A DNA stretch of 62,345 nucleotides from a virus: positions 1 through 62,345 of IMG/VR virus record IMGVR_UViG_3300042509_002518. One strand, written 5' to 3'. Shown piece after piece: positions 1 to 7,314 of the stretch. Position 1 is the first letter of the stretch, and each line of letters begins with the position of its first letter. The translations under genes were made by a program, and so were the position numbers. The notes under the pieces were generated by a model. That model had not been told where the DNA came from. It worked only from the letters and a program-made list of their open reading frames with translations, and searched no databases.

Positions 1-127
1 GCGTGGCGCGGGTCGATGTCCGGCAACGGCGGCAGCTGATCAGTCTTCCGCTCGTAGATCGTCGCCAGCACATCAGACAGGCTCGGCTTCCACTTGCTGT
101 TCGCCAGCGCTTTCGATACCCCCAGAT
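1..127. repeat. Terminal direct repeat, left copy
   Basis: These 127 bases are identical to 62219-62345. A gene reads in frame across the join, so the repeat is best explained as the overlap left when a circular or circularly permuted molecule was assembled. Its length equals a common assembler k-mer value (127), which argues against a biological terminal repeat. Confidence 0.95.
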
Positions 128-272
128 CCCAGAGTTCCTGTGTGATCGATGGTGCTGCCTGCAGCAGCGCCTGATAGGCGAAGGTGCAACCCATGGCGTT
201 GGCGGTGCGGCCGTAGTAAGCGCAGAGCGCTTCTTCCACCTGGGCGAAATGCTCGAAGGTCAGCGCGGTCAT
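1..272 (-). CDS. P-like helicase-loader candidate, N-terminal part (continues at 62218)
   Basis: The gene starts at ATG 272, overlapping the stop of the initiator gene as ATGA, and runs off the left edge. Joined at the 127-bp repeat it continues to 61927 and encodes 187 aa. The N-terminal half is helical and contains a WKPSLSDVL segment that resembles the tryptophan-proline motif often seen in lambda P-type or primosomal loader proteins. Its position directly after an O-like initiator gives the O-P order of lambdoid replication modules. The function is inferred from position and a weak motif only. A motif B palindrome lies 53 nt upstream, at 325-338. Confidence 0.6.
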   Translation of the reverse strand, partial: MTALTFEHFAQVEEALCAYYGRTANAMGCTFAYQALLQAAPSITQELWDLGVSKALANSKWKPSLSDVLATIYERKTDQLPPLPDIDPRH

Positions 273-1348
273 TGGATGAGTCCCATGGAGCGAAGTTCTT
301 GGGTCAGTGATGGCTTGGCCGCTGGTCCACGTCCAGACGCGGATGGCGCAGGCTCATGCAAACCCTGGTAGCCACCGATCACCGCCTTTTCCAGGATCTG
401 TTCCTGTTCGGCGCGGTTGTGGCGCCGCAGCAGGCTGCAGGCGCGATTGAAGGCTGCCTCTGAGCGCCCGCGGGCTTTGACCGACCACCATTCGCGCAGC
501 AGCTGCTGCACGGGCAGCAGGTCATCAGGGACGGCGTGCTCGGGCAGATGCCTTGCGCTGTAGGGGTCCTTGGGCTTCGGCGGCGCCTTCTGCTGGGCTG
601 CGGGCTGCTCCAGCGGGGCCGGTTGTGGTTGGTGGCCGTTCTGCGGGCCTGCAGGGCCGTTCTGAGGGGCTGGGGGGCATGGATGGCCGCTGGAGGCATC
701 GGAGGCGGCTTCCTGGGGCTGCTGGAGGCCACTCCGGGGCCGTGGCTGTTCAGACACCGATCCGTCCACATCCAGACGGCCATCACCGGCGACCGAAGGG
801 AGCGATCCCCCCAGCGGGGGGATGGAGGGGGGTTCTTTGGTTTTGGTTTTAGTTTCTAGTTTACTTAGATCTAGATTCCGTCTACCTGGTAGACGGGGGT
901 CATCTACCTGGTAGAGGGTGGGGTCTACCTGGTAGACGGGGGGTGCTGGAGGTGCATCCGCTGCACCATGGGCCTGGTCGGCTTGGTCTGTCTCACGGCG
1001 AGGCCGCTTGATGTTCTGCGGTGCCTCATAGTTCCAGATCTGCAATTCGTACCGGCTTGAAGTGCGTGATCCGTTCTCGAGCTTCCTTGGAATGCGCTTC
1101 AGGTAGCCATTGGCCTCAAGCTCGGCCAGGATCTTGAAGATCTTTGCCCTGCTCAAGCCGCTTTCCTTCTGCAACCTGGCGATCGAAGGGTGTGCATCGG
1201 GCTGGTAGCTCTGGATCAGCCAGAGAATGGCGATCGAAAAGCCATCAATCTCTCCCCTGATCCACAGCGGCAGGGAAGCAAAGGATTCTTTCTGGCCGTT
1301 GAGGTCAGGTTTGGGACCCATCGGCTCGTGGTGCTGCTGGTAGCTCAT
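269..1348 (-). CDS. O-like replication initiator with winged-helix N-terminus
   Basis: This 359-aa protein carries a winged helix-turn-helix at about residues 25-100 (SGLSRAKIFKILAELEANGYL is the recognition region), followed by a Pro/Gln-rich linker at about 120-265 and a helical C-terminus. The two neighbouring genes upstream encode paralogous winged helices. Three 13-15 bp palindromic repeats and an AT-rich tract sit inside the linker-coding part, as in lambda O, so the protein probably binds its own gene as origin. It starts as ATGA on the stop of the preceding gene and overlaps the next gene the same way. No helicase or polymerase gene is visible, so the host replisome is presumably used. 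Confidence 0.65.
   Translation of the reverse strand: MSYQQHHEPMGPKPDLNGQKESFASLPLWIRGEIDGFSIAILWLIQSYQPDAHPSIARLQKESGLSRAKIFKILAELEANGYLKRIPRKLENGSRTSSRYELQIWNYEAPQNIKRPRRETDQADQAHGAADAPPAPPVYQVDPTLYQVDDPRLPGRRNLDLSKLETKTKTKEPPSIPPLGGSLPSVAGDGRLDVDGSVSEQPRPRSGLQQPQEAASDASSGHPCPPAPQNGPAGPQNGHQPQPAPLEQPAAQQKAPPKPKDPYSARHLPEHAVPDDLLPVQQLLREWWSVKARGRSEAAFNRACSLLRRHNRAEQEQILEKAVIGGYQGLHEPAPSASGRGPAAKPSLTQELRSMGLIQ
325..338. promoter_or_regulatory. Motif B palindrome
   Basis: GTCCACGTCCAGAC matches GTCYRCATGYRGAC at all positions except two in the centre. It lies inside the end of the initiator gene, 53 nt before the start at 272. Confidence 0.4.
764..777. promoter_or_regulatory. Motif B palindrome
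   Basis: GTCCACATCCAGAC lies within the initiator gene, about 55 bp from the AT-rich tract of the candidate origin. No gene start follows it closely, so a role at the origin is possible. Confidence 0.35.
830..940. other. Candidate replication origin: three palindromic iterons plus AT-rich tract
   Basis: Palindromes GTCTACCTGGTAGAC (880-894 and 923-937) and the 13-bp core TCTACCTGGTAGA (903-915) have centres at 887, 909 and 930, a spacing of 22 and 21 bp or about two helical turns. Immediately beside them, 833-878 is the most AT-rich stretch in this GC-rich gene and could melt. Iterons plus an unwinding element inside the initiator gene is the lambda ori arrangement. The repeats also encode a recurring YQVD peptide, so coding constraint is an alternative reading. 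Confidence 0.55.
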
Positions 1349-1656
1349 GCCGACTGCTCCTTTTGCGTGGGCATGTCGTCCCCCCAGATGTGGAGGATGT
1401 ACTTGTTGCAGGAACTGCTGCCGTAGTGATCTGTCTGCTTGACCCGCTCCAGCAATCCTCGATCCTCAAGGCGCGACAAGACCTCAAAGACCTTGGTCCG
1501 AGACATCCCTGCTGCAGATTGGATCCACCGTATAGACGGCGACGCCAAGGGCGGGCAGGACTGCAAGGCGAAGAGCACAGCCAGCTCGTAAGCGTCCACC
1601 TGGCCCCGAAGCCAGGTCGGCAGAGCAGTGACGTGGTTACCGGACATCGAAATCAA
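1345..1656 (-). CDS. Winged-helix DNA-binding protein
   Basis: This 103-aa protein is essentially one winged helix-turn-helix domain. Its ALPTWLRGQVDAYELAVL and SRTKVFEVLSRLEDRGLL segments align with the N-terminus of the adjacent initiator, so the two are paralogues. It overlaps the next gene as ATGA and the previous gene by about 20 nt, inside one leftward operon. It could be a truncated initiator acting as a repressor or copy-number modulator; that is inference. An alternative start lies at ATG 1647. Confidence 0.6.
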   Translation of the reverse strand: MISMSGNHVTALPTWLRGQVDAYELAVLFALQSCPPLASPSIRWIQSAAGMSRTKVFEVLSRLEDRGLLERVKQTDHYGSSSCNKYILHIWGDDMPTQKEQSA

Positions 1657-2038
1657 GCCTCCTGATAGGGCGTTTGCGAATGGGTTGTTGCATTGGTTCC
1701 CGGCCTGCGCTGCTTGGCCGGTTGGGGCGGTTGAGCCTGCCGTCCACCTTCACATCGCCGAAGCGCTCCCGCGCCCCAGTGAGACGGAACGTTTCTTCCA
1801 CCAGCGCGCCACCCGGCTCGCGCCGTTGCCGCCAGTAGATCAGCTCCTTGTTCCGCAGTTCCCGCAGCAGGCGCCGCGTCAGCACCTGCCCGTTCCGGGA
1901 GGCTGCGATCAACACAGCCTCCGTGAGGTTTTCCTCCCCGTGGGCCAGCAGGAACAGCAGAAGGCCCTTGGCCCCCCACGACAGCGCCGGGTCCTCGATG
2001 ATGGCCAGAGGAACCGACGCCTGCGCGTTCTCCGGCAT
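1637..2038 (-). CDS. Winged-helix replication/regulatory protein
   Basis: This 133-aa protein starts at ATG 2038, four bases past the stop of the preceding gene; a longer reading from 2089 would overlap that gene. Residues 1-80 form a winged helix typical of phage replisome organisers (a LSWGAKGLLLFLLAHG segment, then NGQVLTRRLLRELRNKELI). The C-terminus is basic. It is the third winged-helix gene in the tandem upstream of the P-like gene. Its role is probably origin or operator binding, from fold and position only. Confidence 0.6.
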   Translation of the reverse strand: MPENAQASVPLAIIEDPALSWGAKGLLLFLLAHGEENLTEAVLIAASRNGQVLTRRLLRELRNKELIYWRQRREPGGALVEETFRLTGARERFGDVKVDGRLNRPNRPSSAGREPMQQPIRKRPIRRLDFDVR

Positions 2039-2042
2039 CGGC

Positions 2043-2297
2043 TCAGTCCTGGGCGCCGCTGGCCCCCAGCTCCTGCACCAGGAGAGCAATCAGCTCCTGG
2101 GCCTTGAGCAGGTGCAGCTCAGCCTCCAGGGCAAGGGTGCGATGGCGGCGCTGCAGCGGATGGCGGGTGATGTCCTCCAGATAGACCAGCAGGTCAGCAG
2201 CCGCAGCGCTGAGGGGATCGTCGTTGCCCAGGTCACGGGCAATCTGTGCAGCAGTCAGTTGAAGCTCATCGACAGCTTGGTCGTCCAAACGAGCCAT
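2043..2297 (-). CDS. Small helical protein of unknown function, first gene of leftward operon
   Basis: This 84-aa protein is acidic and helical, with Leu-rich segments across the second half that could form a coiled coil or dimer interface. I recognise no domain. It is the promoter-proximal gene of the leftward replication operon, facing the 450-bp divergent control region. A TATGAT hexamer on the minus strand (2340-2345) is a possible -10, without a convincing -35. Confidence 0.5.
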   Translation of the reverse strand: MARLDDQAVDELQLTAAQIARDLGNDDPLSAAAADLLVYLEDITRHPLQRRHRTLALEAELHLLKAQELIALLVQELGASGAQD

Positions 2298-2582
2298 GGT
2301 TCTTACGTGACGAAGGACACGGGTAACTCCCGTGCAGACATCATAACCCTCCCCGTCCGCTTTGGCGACCGGGTCGGTTATGGCACGTGTGCGGCTTCAC
2401 GTGGAACCGTCACTGCCGCTCTTCTTCCCCCCTGCTCACGCCGGGGGTCTTGTATCCGAGCCAACCCGGCCGCAGCAGCCTAACCGGCACTCGACTGGCT
2501 CACAACCCTTGCGGCGCCTACGGTTTCCCGCCTTTCTGGGGTGGTCTGCAGCGGTCTGGTGCTCTGCCGCCTTCAGGAGCGG

Positions 2583-2729
2583 GGGGTTAAAAGGGGTAAA
2601 CAGGGGTGAAACCCTTGCGCCGCAGTGGTTCTTGGCTGTCGTGAAAGCAGCCCTTTGGGTTCGTGATAACCCCTCATTGCCCGGTTTTAACCCCAGCGGC
2701 TTGCTGATTTACCCCCCGAGGGTTAAAAT
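2583..2729. repeat. GGGGTNAAAA decamer cluster
   Basis: Three head-to-tail 10-bp units, GGGGTTAAAA, GGGGTAAACA and GGGGTGAAAC, fill 2583-2612 exactly. An exact inverted copy, TTTTAACCCC, is at 2685-2694, with weaker inverted copies at 2666-2674 and 2707-2717 and a direct one at 2720-2728. Ten-base periodicity puts the copies on one helix face. The site could be an operator array or the packaging recognition site beside the terminase small subunit. Confidence 0.5.
2701..2728 (+). promoter_or_regulatory. Possible sigma-70 promoter for the rightward operon
   Basis: TTGCTG (2701-2706) and TTAAAA (2723-2728) are separated by 16 bp and sit about 20 bp before the terminase small-subunit start. The -10 overlaps a GGGTTAAAA repeat, so a protein bound to the decamers would control it. 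Confidence 0.3.
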
Positions 2730-2749
2730 CCAGGCCTAGACATGGACTT

Positions 2750-3538
2750 TTGGTGGCCGGTCCCGAGCTGTCAGCTGAAAAAAAGCCATGGCAGTTCAGG
2801 CATGGCTACAAGGGCGGGAGGGATGAGACCTTCGCTCAATACGAGCGATTCATCTACTACCTCTCGCTTGGGGCTGGCCGGCGGCAGATGCAGGTGGCGG
2901 CCCACTTCGATGTTTCCAACACCACCATTGCCAAGGCGGTAAAAGCCTTCAACTGGGTTGGCCGTGCCCAGGCATGGGACGACAGCCAGCCATCCGCCGA
3001 GCAGATCCCCGAGCTGCTGGCCGCCGCTGCTGAGCATGGGCGGGTCTTCGATCGCTTTTCCACCCCGGAAGAAGAGGCCGCTGCGGTGGCCGTGGTGCCG
3101 GTCGCTGCGCCACCGCCTGAGCGGCTGGTCTCGCGCGCTGTGCGCATCGAGCGGCTGCGCAACTACTCCGAACAGGTGGGCGAACGCCACATGGCCTGCT
3201 CCCTGGAGATGACTGGCAGCATCCAGCTGATGCAGATGCAGCTGCATCGGTTGCTGACCCGCTGGGCAGACGAAACCGAGGAGCGCGGCTTTGGCGACGT
3301 ACTGGTCTCCAGCCAGCTGGTAGCGGAAACCGTGAGCAAGCTGTCGCGATCGATCGCTTCGATGGCAGCCGGTTCTGCCCAGCTGGCCACTGTCGGCGCC
3401 GAGCGCTGGGGTGCCGCCCTGGGTATCGATGTGGTGATGGGCCAGCTGCAGGACTTCCTGAAGCGGCAGCAGCAGCAGGCTGCAGCCCACCCCGCACCGC
3501 AGGGCCCTGGGCCCGTGGGGCAGGAGGTGCCGCCATGA
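2750..3538 (+). CDS. Terminase small subunit-like DNA-binding protein
   Basis: This 262-aa protein has an N-terminal helix-turn-helix (about 28-75) with the pattern FAQYERFIYYLSLG, then VAAHFDVSNTTIAKAV, then W..RAQAWD, which is typical of phage small terminase or terminase-like recognition proteins. The rest is helical with a Gln-rich end. There is no ATG; start is TTG 2750 or GTG 2753, and an in-frame stop at 2705 limits extension. It heads the rightward gene set, about 6 kb before the large subunit. A general regulator with the same HTH is the alternative. Confidence 0.55.
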   Translation: MVAGPELSAEKKPWQFRHGYKGGRDETFAQYERFIYYLSLGAGRRQMQVAAHFDVSNTTIAKAVKAFNWVGRAQAWDDSQPSAEQIPELLAAAAEHGRVFDRFSTPEEEAAAVAVVPVAAPPPERLVSRAVRIERLRNYSEQVGERHMACSLEMTGSIQLMQMQLHRLLTRWADETEERGFGDVLVSSQLVAETVSKLSRSIASMAAGSAQLATVGAERWGAALGIDVVMGQLQDFLKRQQQQAAAHPAPQGPGPVGQEVPP

Positions 3539-3590
3539 CCTGAGCCGGTGCATCCTGATCTCGTTCCACCCATCAACCACAACCAGCGAC

Positions 3591-4016
3591 GTGATGATGA
3601 CCAGCCTTGACCTGCCTCCACTGCCGCCGCTTGAGGCGGGCCGGCAGCTGCTGCCCACGATCCATGGCCTGCGCCAGCGCTGCCCGGGCCATGACCGGAC
3701 GATCCTGGACCTGCTCCACCTGCTTGAGCTCGGCCTGGCGCCTGGTGCGGTGAGCACCGCCGGGCTGCTGGCGCTGTGGCGCTGCAGCCAGCCGATGCTG
3801 AGCCGCAGGATGAACGCCCTCGATGGGCTGGGCGTGTTCAAGGTGCGCTCCCGCCATGGCGCCTACGTGGTGACCGATCGTGCTGCAGCGGCCTGGCTCA
3901 CGCCGCAAGCCATCCACGCCCAGATGCAGACTGCCCGGCGTCCAGGGGCAGGCCGTCGCGCTGATCGCTGGGATGCCGCCCGCGCCCGCCTCGCGGCGCT
4001 GGGGGTGGTGGCATGA
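3591..4016 (+). CDS. Winged-helix protein, paralogue of 7822-8121
   Basis: This 141-aa protein carries a winged-helix core at about residues 30-105 (DRTILDLLHLLE, then LWRCSQPMLSRRMNALDGLG, then a strand pair ending AYVV). The same framework, DR.ILD..HLL and WRCS with RM.AL, occurs in the gene at 7822, so the two arose by duplication. The C-terminus is Arg/Ala-rich. It overlaps the next gene as ATGA. Probable role is transcription regulation; the target is unknown. Confidence 0.55.
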   Translation: MMMTSLDLPPLPPLEAGRQLLPTIHGLRQRCPGHDRTILDLLHLLELGLAPGAVSTAGLLALWRCSQPMLSRRMNALDGLGVFKVRSRHGAYVVTDRAAAAWLTPQAIHAQMQTARRPGAGRRADRWDAARARLAALGVVA

Positions 4017-4294
4017 AGGCCGGCGAGATCCTGTGGCAGAGCCCCGAGGGCCAGCGCCCGCAGTGGCGGGTGGTGGTGGCCAAGACCAGCGGCGGCAACA
4101 ACCCGATCCAGCTCCGCTTCCAGTGCCTCGGCCGGCTGATCGGCCTGCGGCGCATCGCCACCTGGCTGCCAACCGTGGCGGCATGGGATGCCCGGGGCTG
4201 GGTGCCGAACGGCGACGACCGCCGCGTGCCGAGCGCTGTGGTGCAGGCCGTGGAGGCTGCACTGAAGCGGCCGCGGGTGGAGGTGGAGCGATGA
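4013..4294 (+). CDS. Conserved-looking small protein, unknown function
   Basis: This 93-aa protein starts ATGA on the stop of the preceding gene and overlaps the next gene likewise, so translation is coupled. It reads as a small beta-rich domain (QWRVVVAKTSGG, then WLPTVAAWDARGWVP) with a charged C-terminus. No family is recognised. It lies in the cluster of small genes between the terminase subunits. Confidence 0.5.
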   Translation: MKAGEILWQSPEGQRPQWRVVVAKTSGGNNPIQLRFQCLGRLIGLRRIATWLPTVAAWDARGWVPNGDDRRVPSAVVQAVEAALKRPRVEVER

Positions 4295-4773
4295 CGCGCG
4301 AACGCACGCAGGACGAAAAGGAGCAGATCGTGCGGGCGGTGCTCAGCAGGGGCAGCCACTACACCCACCAGGCGATCGCGAAGGAGCTTGGGGTCTCGCG
4401 GGAGTACGTGCGGCAGATCAGGATCGGCCATGTGCTGGCCAAGGTGCTGCCCGAGCTGCCCCGCGAGGATCCGCAGGCCCGCACGCAGCGCTGCACCGGC
4501 TGCCGCATGTTCGAGCCCGGGCAGTGGCAGTGCTCACTGGGGATTCCAGAGAGCATCGGCCCGGATGGGATGTTGCAGAACCGCTATGCAATCGAATGCT
4601 CCAGTTACCTGGAGGATCCGAATGCAGCATTCTCCGAACAGGAGATCATGCAACGCTCACTTGCGCGGCGCGTGGCTGACATGCGGCGGGAAGGACTGAA
4701 CCGCAAGCAGATCTGCGCGGTGTTGCGGATCAGCCATGAGAAGTACACATTCGCCCTGAGGCAACATGCTTAA
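4291..4773 (+). CDS. HTH protein with C-terminal four-cysteine cluster
   Basis: This 160-aa protein (start ATG 4291, overlapping the previous stop) has a resolvase/sigma-type HTH at about residues 22-50 (HQAIAKELGVSREYVRQIR), a Cys cluster at about 68-107 (C-x2-C, one Cys after W, last Cys in ECSSY), and a second HTH-like end (RKQICAVLRISHEKY). The same HTH plus Cys cluster ending CSSY occurs at 8583-9089. The cysteines probably bind zinc. Likely a nucleic-acid-binding regulator. Confidence 0.55.
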   Translation: MTRERTQDEKEQIVRAVLSRGSHYTHQAIAKELGVSREYVRQIRIGHVLAKVLPELPREDPQARTQRCTGCRMFEPGQWQCSLGIPESIGPDGMLQNRYAIECSSYLEDPNAAFSEQEIMQRSLARRVADMRREGLNRKQICAVLRISHEKYTFALRQHA

Positions 4774-5380
4774 GAACGATCGCTGGATTAAAGAACAGGC
4801 CGCGAAGGGCATGATCAGCCCGTTTGTGCCGGGGCTGGTGCGGCGCATCGAGCACGGTGCGACTGCTGACGGTTCGTCCATCCTCTCGATTCCCGCCCTG
4901 TCCTTCGGCTGCAGCTCCTATGGCTATGACATCCGGCTGTCGCCTGCGGACTTCAGGATCTTCCGCCATGTGCCGGGGCTGATCAATGACCCCAAGGCCT
5001 TCGATGGCCGGTGCCTGGAGCCGGCAGAGCTGCACCAGAGCCTGGCTGGCGACTACTTCATCCTGCCGGCCCACTCCTACGGCCTGGGGGTGGCCCTGGA
5101 GCGGCTGCGGGTGCCGCCGAACATCACCGTGATCTGCCTGGGCAAGAGCACCTACGCCCGCCTAGGTATCGTGGTGAACATGACCCCCGCTGAGGCCAGC
5201 TGGGAGGGTCACCTCACGCTGGAGTTCAGCAACAGCAGCGGCGCAGACTGCCGCATCTACGCCAACGAAGGCATCTGCCAGCTGCTGTTCTTCGAGGGTG
5301 AGCCATGCGAGACCACCTACCAGGACCGCGCGGGCAAGTATCAGGGCCAGCCGGAAGCCGTGATCGCAGCGAGGGTGTGA
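4766..5380 (+). CDS. dcd: dCTP deaminase
   Basis: This 204-aa protein matches the trimeric dCTP deaminase/dUTPase fold. It shows SYGYDIRLS (51-59), GKSTYARLGI (126-135) and the active-site block TPAEASWEGHLTLEFSN (140-156), with Glu143 the expected catalytic residue. It converts dCTP to dUTP, feeding dTMP synthesis during phage replication. Length is usual for the family. The start overlaps the preceding gene by 8 nt and the stop overlaps the next ATG, so it is embedded in a coupled operon. No thymidylate synthase is seen nearby. Confidence 0.9.
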   Translation: MLKNDRWIKEQAAKGMISPFVPGLVRRIEHGATADGSSILSIPALSFGCSSYGYDIRLSPADFRIFRHVPGLINDPKAFDGRCLEPAELHQSLAGDYFILPAHSYGLGVALERLRVPPNITVICLGKSTYARLGIVVNMTPAEASWEGHLTLEFSNSSGADCRIYANEGICQLLFFEGEPCETTYQDRAGKYQGQPEAVIAARV

Positions 5381-5619
5381 TGGGACCGCAGATCATCTAC
5401 CAGGGCGAAGGCTGGACTGTCACGCAGGATCCGACCATGGCCGGCCGCCCGGACCTGGTGCGATTCCACCGCAACAACGGCCAGCGCAAGCTGCTCGATC
5501 AGGTCGCCCAATGGAACGGCATTGCCTGGGCAGTTCATCGATGGATGCCGAAGCTGCCGACCGTGCCGCAGTGGCTGATCGACAAGGTGGTGGCCCACCT
5601 GCGGGAGGTGCAGCCATGA
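5380..5619 (+). CDS. Small protein of unknown function
   Basis: This 79-aa protein begins at the last base of the dCTP deaminase stop (TGATG). It reads as a strand-rich N-terminus (IIYQGEGWTVTQDP) followed by a helical end. No family is recognised. The tight TGATG and ATGA overlaps on both sides indicate translational coupling with the deaminase and the following gene. Confidence 0.5.
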   Translation: MGPQIIYQGEGWTVTQDPTMAGRPDLVRFHRNNGQRKLLDQVAQWNGIAWAVHRWMPKLPTVPQWLIDKVVAHLREVQP

Positions 5620-5852
5620 CCTTTTCCATCGGGGCCCTGCAGCGGCTCATCGCAGCGCTGCAATTGCCCAGCAACACCACAGAGATCACGATCAACATCT
5701 CTGCCGATGGGATCCCAGAGATGACCGTTCGGCAGCTGCTCACTGATGAGCAGATCAACAGCCTGGCCGAGTGGTATGTCACCGAGGGAATTGATCGGAT
5801 TCAGTACGGCGACACGACTTACACGCTGTGGGAGCGGGGGGAGGTGGCCTGA
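5616..5852 (+). CDS. Small protein of unknown function
   Basis: This 78-aa acidic protein starts ATGA on the preceding stop and ends TGATG into the methyltransferase start. It has an amphipathic N-terminal helix (GALQRLIAALQL), an alternating hydrophobic strand (TTEITINIS) and a helical C-terminus with LLTDEQINSLAEWY. No domain is recognised. Its position suggests an accessory to the nucleotide or DNA-modification genes around it, which is inference only. Confidence 0.5.
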   Translation: MTFSIGALQRLIAALQLPSNTTEITINISADGIPEMTVRQLLTDEQINSLAEWYVTEGIDRIQYGDTTYTLWERGEVA

Positions 5853-7285
5853 TGCTGAACCCGGACTTTTTTCCAACGCCTGAGGTGGTGGCCGCTACCA
5901 TGCTCGATCCAATCGATCTCCGCGGCCGCACCGTCCTGGAGCCCAGCGCCGGCAGCGGCAACCTGGTGCAGGCCTGCCTCGAGCGCGGCGCTGCCGAGGT
6001 GCTGTGGTGTGAGACCGAGCCCCAGCTGCAGGCGATCCTCACCAGCATCACGGGCGCCATGCCGACCCATCGCTATGGCGACTTCCTGCAGGTTCACCCG
6101 GCCGATGTGTCGCACATCGATGCCATCGTGATGAACCCACCGTTCAGCGCTGATGAGGCCCACATCCTGCACGCCTGGGCCATCGCGCCACCCGGCTGCG
6201 AGATCGTGGCCCTGTGCAACTGGAACTCGATCAGCGGCCACTACCGGGGCCTCCAGCTCCAGCTGGCGAAGCTGATCGATGCCTACGGCAGCAAGGAGGC
6301 CCTCGGCGAGTGCTTCGCCGATGCTGAGCGCCCCACCCGGGTGAGCGTGGGCCTGGTGCGGCTGACGAAGCCCGGCACCAAGCCCGGCGGTGACGAGTTC
6401 GACGGGTTCTTCCTCGGCCCCGACGACATCGAAGCCCAGGGCGAGGGGATCATCCCCTACCGCCGCAGCCGCGACATCGTGCAGCGCTACATCGAGGCCT
6501 GCAAGATCTTCGATGAGCAGGTGGCGGCTGGCGTGCGGCTGCGCAACGTGCTGGACGGGTTCTTCGGCAAGGACCTCGGCCTGCAGGTGACGATCGAGGG
6601 CCAGGCGGTCACCCGCAACCGCTTCCGCAAGGACTTGCAGAAGCAGGCCTGGCAGCACGTCTGCAACGAGTTCCTGCCGGAGCGGATGGCCACCAGCCAG
6701 CTGGCGAAGGACATCAACAGGTTCGTGGAGGATCAGACGAAGATCCCCTTCACCGAGCGGAACATCTACCGGATGCTCCAGATCGTGGCCGGCACGCAGG
6801 AGCAGCGGGTGGATCGTGCTGTCGAGGAAGCGATCGACAGCCTGACCATGTTCACCAAGGAGAACCGCTACGGCGTGGAGGGCTGGGCGACGAACAGCGG
6901 CTACATGCTGAACCAGCGCTTCATCCGCCCGAGCATGGCCGAGCTGGCCTACAGCGACCCGCGAAAGGTGCGGCTGCAGACCTATGGCGGGCAGTGGGAT
7001 GAGATTCAGGACCTGATCAAAGCCCTGTGTTTCATCACCGGCCGCCCCATCGAGGAAGTGCGCACACCGGAGCGGATCAACGAGAACCAGTATTGGCCAG
7101 GCGACTGGTACGACTGGGGCTTCTTCCTGTTCCGCCCTTACAAGAAGGGCACGGTGCACTTCGAGTTCAAGGACCGCGAGGTGTGGGCAGCGCTGAACGC
7201 CCGCTACGCCCGCATCAAGGGCCAGGTACTGCCGGAGAACCTGCAGCGCAAGCCCCGCGCACGGCGGCAGCCGGCTGCTGCCTGA
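5852..7285 (+). CDS. Class I SAM-dependent DNA methyltransferase, DUF4942-like C-terminus
   Basis: This 477-aa protein has SAM-binding motif I LEPSAGSGNLVQA (about 29-41) and a catalytic NPPF motif (95-98), the signature of N6-adenine (or N4-cytosine) methyltransferases acting on DNA. The long C-terminal half (NVLDGFFGKDL, then W..IF.L around DWYDWGFFLFRPYKKGT) resembles the DUF4942 architecture seen in phage and plasmid methyltransferases. No restriction endonuclease is nearby, so it is an orphan enzyme, perhaps protecting phage DNA or marking it for regulation. Start ATG 5852 overlaps the previous stop. Confidence 0.85.
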   Translation: MLNPDFFPTPEVVAATMLDPIDLRGRTVLEPSAGSGNLVQACLERGAAEVLWCETEPQLQAILTSITGAMPTHRYGDFLQVHPADVSHIDAIVMNPPFSADEAHILHAWAIAPPGCEIVALCNWNSISGHYRGLQLQLAKLIDAYGSKEALGECFADAERPTRVSVGLVRLTKPGTKPGGDEFDGFFLGPDDIEAQGEGIIPYRRSRDIVQRYIEACKIFDEQVAAGVRLRNVLDGFFGKDLGLQVTIEGQAVTRNRFRKDLQKQAWQHVCNEFLPERMATSQLAKDINRFVEDQTKIPFTERNIYRMLQIVAGTQEQRVDRAVEEAIDSLTMFTKENRYGVEGWATNSGYMLNQRFIRPSMAELAYSDPRKVRLQTYGGQWDEIQDLIKALCFITGRPIEEVRTPERINENQYWPGDWYDWGFFLFRPYKKGTVHFEFKDREVWAALNARYARIKGQVLPENLQRKPRARRQPAAA

Positions 7286-7314
7286 TTATCTCGTTCAACT
7301 GCATTCACATTCTC

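Larger units (their letters stand above)
2298..2749. other. Divergent intergenic control region
   Basis: This gene-free stretch lies between the leftward replication operon and the rightward terminase operon. It holds a short hairpin around 2319-2333 (ACGGG/CCCGT), a cluster of GGGGTTAAAA-type decamers (2583-2729) and a plausible rightward promoter just before the terminase small-subunit gene. Short open frames here look like shadows: they are proline/arginine-rich and lack start signals. Confidence 0.6.

Noticed and set aside
1-127. Biological direct terminal repeat
   Set aside because: Exactly 127 bp with a gene reading through the join points to assembly overlap, though fixed short terminal repeats cannot be fully excluded without reads.
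5819-7159. 446-aa antisense open frame opposite the methyltransferase
   Set aside because: Typical GC-rich shadow: His/Ala/Leu-rich, no start signals, while the plus strand encodes clear methyltransferase motifs.
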